A DNA stretch of 26,811 nt, taken from the NCBI GenBank assembly GCA_900315105.1, contig OMXX01000064.1, positions 1-26,811 on the forward strand. Direction: 5' to 3'. This DNA comes from an uncultured Prevotellaceae bacterium. GTDB taxonomy: Bacteria; Bacteroidota; Bacteroidia; Bacteroidales; Bacteroidaceae. Of this stretch, positions 25,137-26,811 are shown one piece after another (the first letter of the stretch is position 1; each line of letters begins with the position of its first letter). Below the pieces are notes generated by a model. It was not told where the DNA came from. It made no database searches and saw only the letters and a list, made by a program, of their open reading frames with translations. The position numbers were made by a program, and so were the translations under genes.

Positions 25137-25236
25137 CCCCCCAGCCCCCCAAGGGGGAGTCTTTTATATAGTAATAAGAGCGAATGTTTTTGACCTCCAA
25201 ACAATCAAATAACTCCCCCTTGGGGGGGTAGAGGTC
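25135..25236. repeat. Inverted pair of family C repeats between fkp and the GSCFA gene
   Basis: Left arm 25135-25160 (ends CCCCCCAAGGGGGAGT) and right arm 25212-25236 (ACTCCCCCTTGGGGGGG...) are inverted copies around an AT-rich spacer. The left arm contains part of the fkp stop codon (TGA, 25134-25136). Confidence 0.75.
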
Positions 25237-25245
25237 TTTTATTAT

Positions 25246-26259
25246 ATGGAACTACAGACAAAAGTAAATATCGTAAAGTCTTTATTCAAGATAAATCCAT
25301 CGGACAGGCTTCTGTTCGTTGGCTCTTGCTTTGCCGAGAACATCGGGCGTCGGTTTGTGGAGAACCAGTTTGATGCAATCGTCAATCCGTATGGCACTAT
25401 GTATAATCCAGCGAGTGTGCTGCATATGGTGGAGAGATGCAGCCCCTCACCACGCCCTCACAGCCCCTCACCCGTCCTGCGGGCACCCTCTGACACATAC
25501 TCGGAGATACTCAATCTCCGACTTCCCCAAGGGACGAGGGAAAAGTTACCTTTTGCCGCTAATGGAGATGATTTTGAGGGATCAATACTAACTTCCTCCT
25601 CGCCCCTTGGGGAGAGGATGCCCGTAGGGCAGGTGAGGGGCCGTAGCCGTTCTGCTTTCAGCTTCGCCATCATCACCCTCGGCACGAATCACGTCTATAT
25701 CCTGAAGGATACGGATGAGATAGTGGATAACTGTATGAAGCGTCCGCAGAAACTGTTTCGTGAGGAGAAACTGTCGGTGGATGAGTGTGCAGATTATCTG
25801 TCAAGGGCGGTGGCAATTCTGAAGGAGAGGAATCCAGAGGTGAAGGTGATATTCACGGTCAGCCCGATAAGATATGCGAAGTACGGTTTCCACGGCTCTC
25901 AACTGTCAAAGGCAACGCTATTGCTGGCTGTTGACAAACTCGTCACCGCATCGCCTGAGAGCATCAGCTATTTCCCTGCCTACGAGATAATGAACGATGA
26001 ACTGCGCGATTACCGTTTCTATCAACCTGATATGCTTCACCCTTCGGAGCAGGCGGTGGATTACATCTACGAGCGGTTTGCTGAAACGTATTTCTCTGAA
26101 GAGGCAAATGCAATGGTTGCTGAATGGGAACCCATCAAGGCGGCACTCGCACATCGTCCGTTCAATCCCGATAGCGAAGAACATAAAGCCTTTCTCGCCA
26201 AGGTCACAGCCAAGAAGAAAGCCTTTCTTGCGAAGTGGAAATGTTCAATTAACAATTAA
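25246..26259 (+). CDS. GSCFA family protein with a repeat replacing part of its domain
   Basis: GSCFA proteins are SGNH-hydrolase-like Bacteroidetes and proteobacterial proteins of unknown role, named for the motif seen here at residues 26-30 in LLFVGSCFAENIG. Later family parts are present: AIITLGTNHVYI, VKVIFTVSPIRYAKYGFHG, SKATLLLAVDKL, YFPAYEIMNDELRDYRFY and DMLHPSEQAVDYIYERF. Residues 66-132 (25441-25641) are translated from an inverted pair of family A repeats. The family segment normally there, about 50 residues with a WHSFDFHS-like motif, is missing, so the repeat replaces rather than only interrupts it. The frame is open, but the protein may be inactive. Confidence 0.85.
   Translation: MELQTKVNIVKSLFKINPSDRLLFVGSCFAENIGRRFVENQFDAIVNPYGTMYNPASVLHMVERCSPSPRPHSPSPVLRAPSDTYSEILNLRLPQGTREKLPFAANGDDFEGSILTSSSPLGERMPVGQVRGRSRSAFSFAIITLGTNHVYILKDTDEIVDNCMKRPQKLFREEKLSVDECADYLSRAVAILKERNPEVKVIFTVSPIRYAKYGFHGSQLSKATLLLAVDKLVTASPESISYFPAYEIMNDELRDYRFYQPDMLHPSEQAVDYIYERFAETYFSEEANAMVAEWEPIKAALAHRPFNPDSEEHKAFLAKVTAKKKAFLAKWKCSINN
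25463..25641. repeat. Inverted pair of family A repeats inside the GSCFA gene
   Basis: Long form on the minus strand (25463-25539, module at 25492-25524) and short form on the plus strand (25598-25641), with a partial extra end (AGCCCCTCACCACGCCCTCAC) at 25441. Read as PSDTYSEILNLRLPQGTREK and SSPLGERMPVGQVRG. Confidence 0.85.
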
Positions 26260-26280
26260 CAATTAACATGTGTCCTCGCG

Positions 26281-26292
26281 GATAGTACTATC
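26281..26292. repeat. Perfect 12-bp palindrome, relative of the hairpin at 16431
   Basis: GATAGTACTATC, preceded by AATTAACATG...TCGCG and followed by TTCCCTTCTCAGGGA. The same order of blocks occurs at 16411-16453 with a different but also fully paired stem. Confidence 0.5.
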
Positions 26293-26312
26293 GAGTTCCC
26301 TTCTCAGGGATG

Positions 26313-26367
26313 GGATTTGGAACGGATTTACAACGGACTTATAACGGTATTACAACGGACTTGGAAC
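26313..26367 (+). repeat. Five tandem 11-bp units
   Basis: GGATTTGGAAC, GGATTTACAAC, GGACTTATAAC, GGTATTACAAC, GGACTTGGAAC in direct succession. The consensus overlaps that of the palindromic array at 12203-12327. It lies in the gene-free stretch 26260-26811. Confidence 0.85.
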
Positions 26368-26539
26368 CTATCACCCCAACACGCATCACCTAACTTTCGA
26401 GTGCAAAGTTACTACATTTTTCGCGAATGTCCCAACTAACAACAGAAAAATATATGAGACTTTCCAAGAAAATGTATTTCATGTCTGTAACGTATTGATA
26501 TACAGGTGAATATTTTCGGAGACTGTAGGTCGCATAGAT

Positions 26540-26703
26540 AAACTATCATAATATCAGATAGTTTTATCACACACACACTATGTCGGTGAATTTTACCCCA
26601 AAATATAATATATAATATTATTATATATTATATTTTGAAGTATTTTATGAAGAGAGAAATATCATACTGTCCCTGTTTAAACTATCAGATATTATGATAG
26701 TTT
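26540..26703. repeat. 25-bp inverted repeats flanking an AT palindrome
   Basis: AAACTATC-N9-GATAGTTT at 26540-26564 and 26679-26703; the two are inverted copies with one mismatch and each is itself a near-palindrome. Between them, 26600-26636 is a 37-bp nearly perfect AT palindrome. The rest of 26260-26811 shows no gene. Confidence 0.8.
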
Positions 26704-26726
26704 CTATTCTCGTTGTCTTTTCCTAA

Positions 26727-26791
26727 AAAAGGTTGACTCTTTTCAGGCTTAGATTTTTAACATTTGGCTACCCATACAGAAAAGGTTGACT
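26727..26791 (+). repeat. Direct repeat AAAAGGTTGACT, two copies
   Basis: Exact 12-bp copies at 26727-26738 and 26780-26791, 53 bp apart, followed by the palindrome CCAGTACTGG (26793-26802). Possibly the edge of an element continuing beyond the window. Confidence 0.5.
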
Positions 26792-26811
26792 ACCAGTACT
26801 GGGAAATGTTG

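Noticed and set aside
26600..26636. Replication origin because of an AT-rich palindrome
   Set aside because: No DnaA boxes or origin-linked genes were seen; the segment fits better as part of the inverted-repeat structure.

Overview
The window looks like chromosomal DNA of a Bacteroidales bacterium close to Prevotella. The evidence is a MurF-alanine racemase fusion, a bifunctional fucokinase/GDP-fucose pyrophosphorylase (Fkp), a GSCFA protein, the gene order ftsX-DUF3098-uppP-truB-queA, GH105/GH2 polysaccharide enzymes, and several promoters of the Bacteroidetes type (TAnnTTTG at -7, in the best cases TTTG about 19 bp upstream). No tRNA, rRNA, CRISPR array, transposase or integrase gene was seen.

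Layout. 1-9715, nearly all minus strand: recX, a hexuronate-type MFS transporter, murF-alr, a secreted GH2 glycosidase directly behind a GH105 unsaturated glycuronyl hydrolase, and a radical SAM protein. The transporter, GH105 and GH2 fit uptake and breakdown of pectin-type (rhamnogalacturonan) oligosaccharides. 9780-13180, minus strand: an AT-rich stretch with two small lipoproteins, a TonB-C-terminal-domain protein and a small secreted protein, all without known function. 13224-18898, plus strand: ftsX, DUF3098, uppP, truB, queA, a flavodoxin and folK, a housekeeping cluster ending at a strong hairpin. 18972-21272, minus: a second secreted GH2 enzyme. 21910-26259, plus: rpsO, fkp and a GSCFA gene. 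26260-26811: no gene, but arrays and inverted repeats.

The most notable feature is a crowd of short, GC-rich, imperfectly palindromic dispersed repeats. I separate at least three families (A, B, C) plus a nested 33-bp hairpin module found in both A and B. They mostly occur as outward-facing inverted pairs around a spacer. They lie between genes and also inside open reading frames of core genes: the middle of MurF, the N-terminus of FolK, both ends of TruB, the Fkp linker and the middle of the GSCFA protein. In each case the frame stays open, so the element is read into protein. Family A is open in five of its six frames, and the 33-bp module has two fully paired stems of different sequence, which suggests selection for a hairpin. 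This resembles in principle the Rickettsia palindromic elements that insert in coding genes, but the sequences here are different and I do not recognise them as a named family.

Other structures are a 125-bp palindrome made of ten 11-bp-phased units whose half-site also occurs as a five-unit array at 26313; a 181-bp inverted-repeat module enclosing a 34-codon ORF at 21398-21578; a tandemly repeated leader in front of murF-alr; and a 25-bp inverted repeat pair flanking an AT palindrome near the right end.
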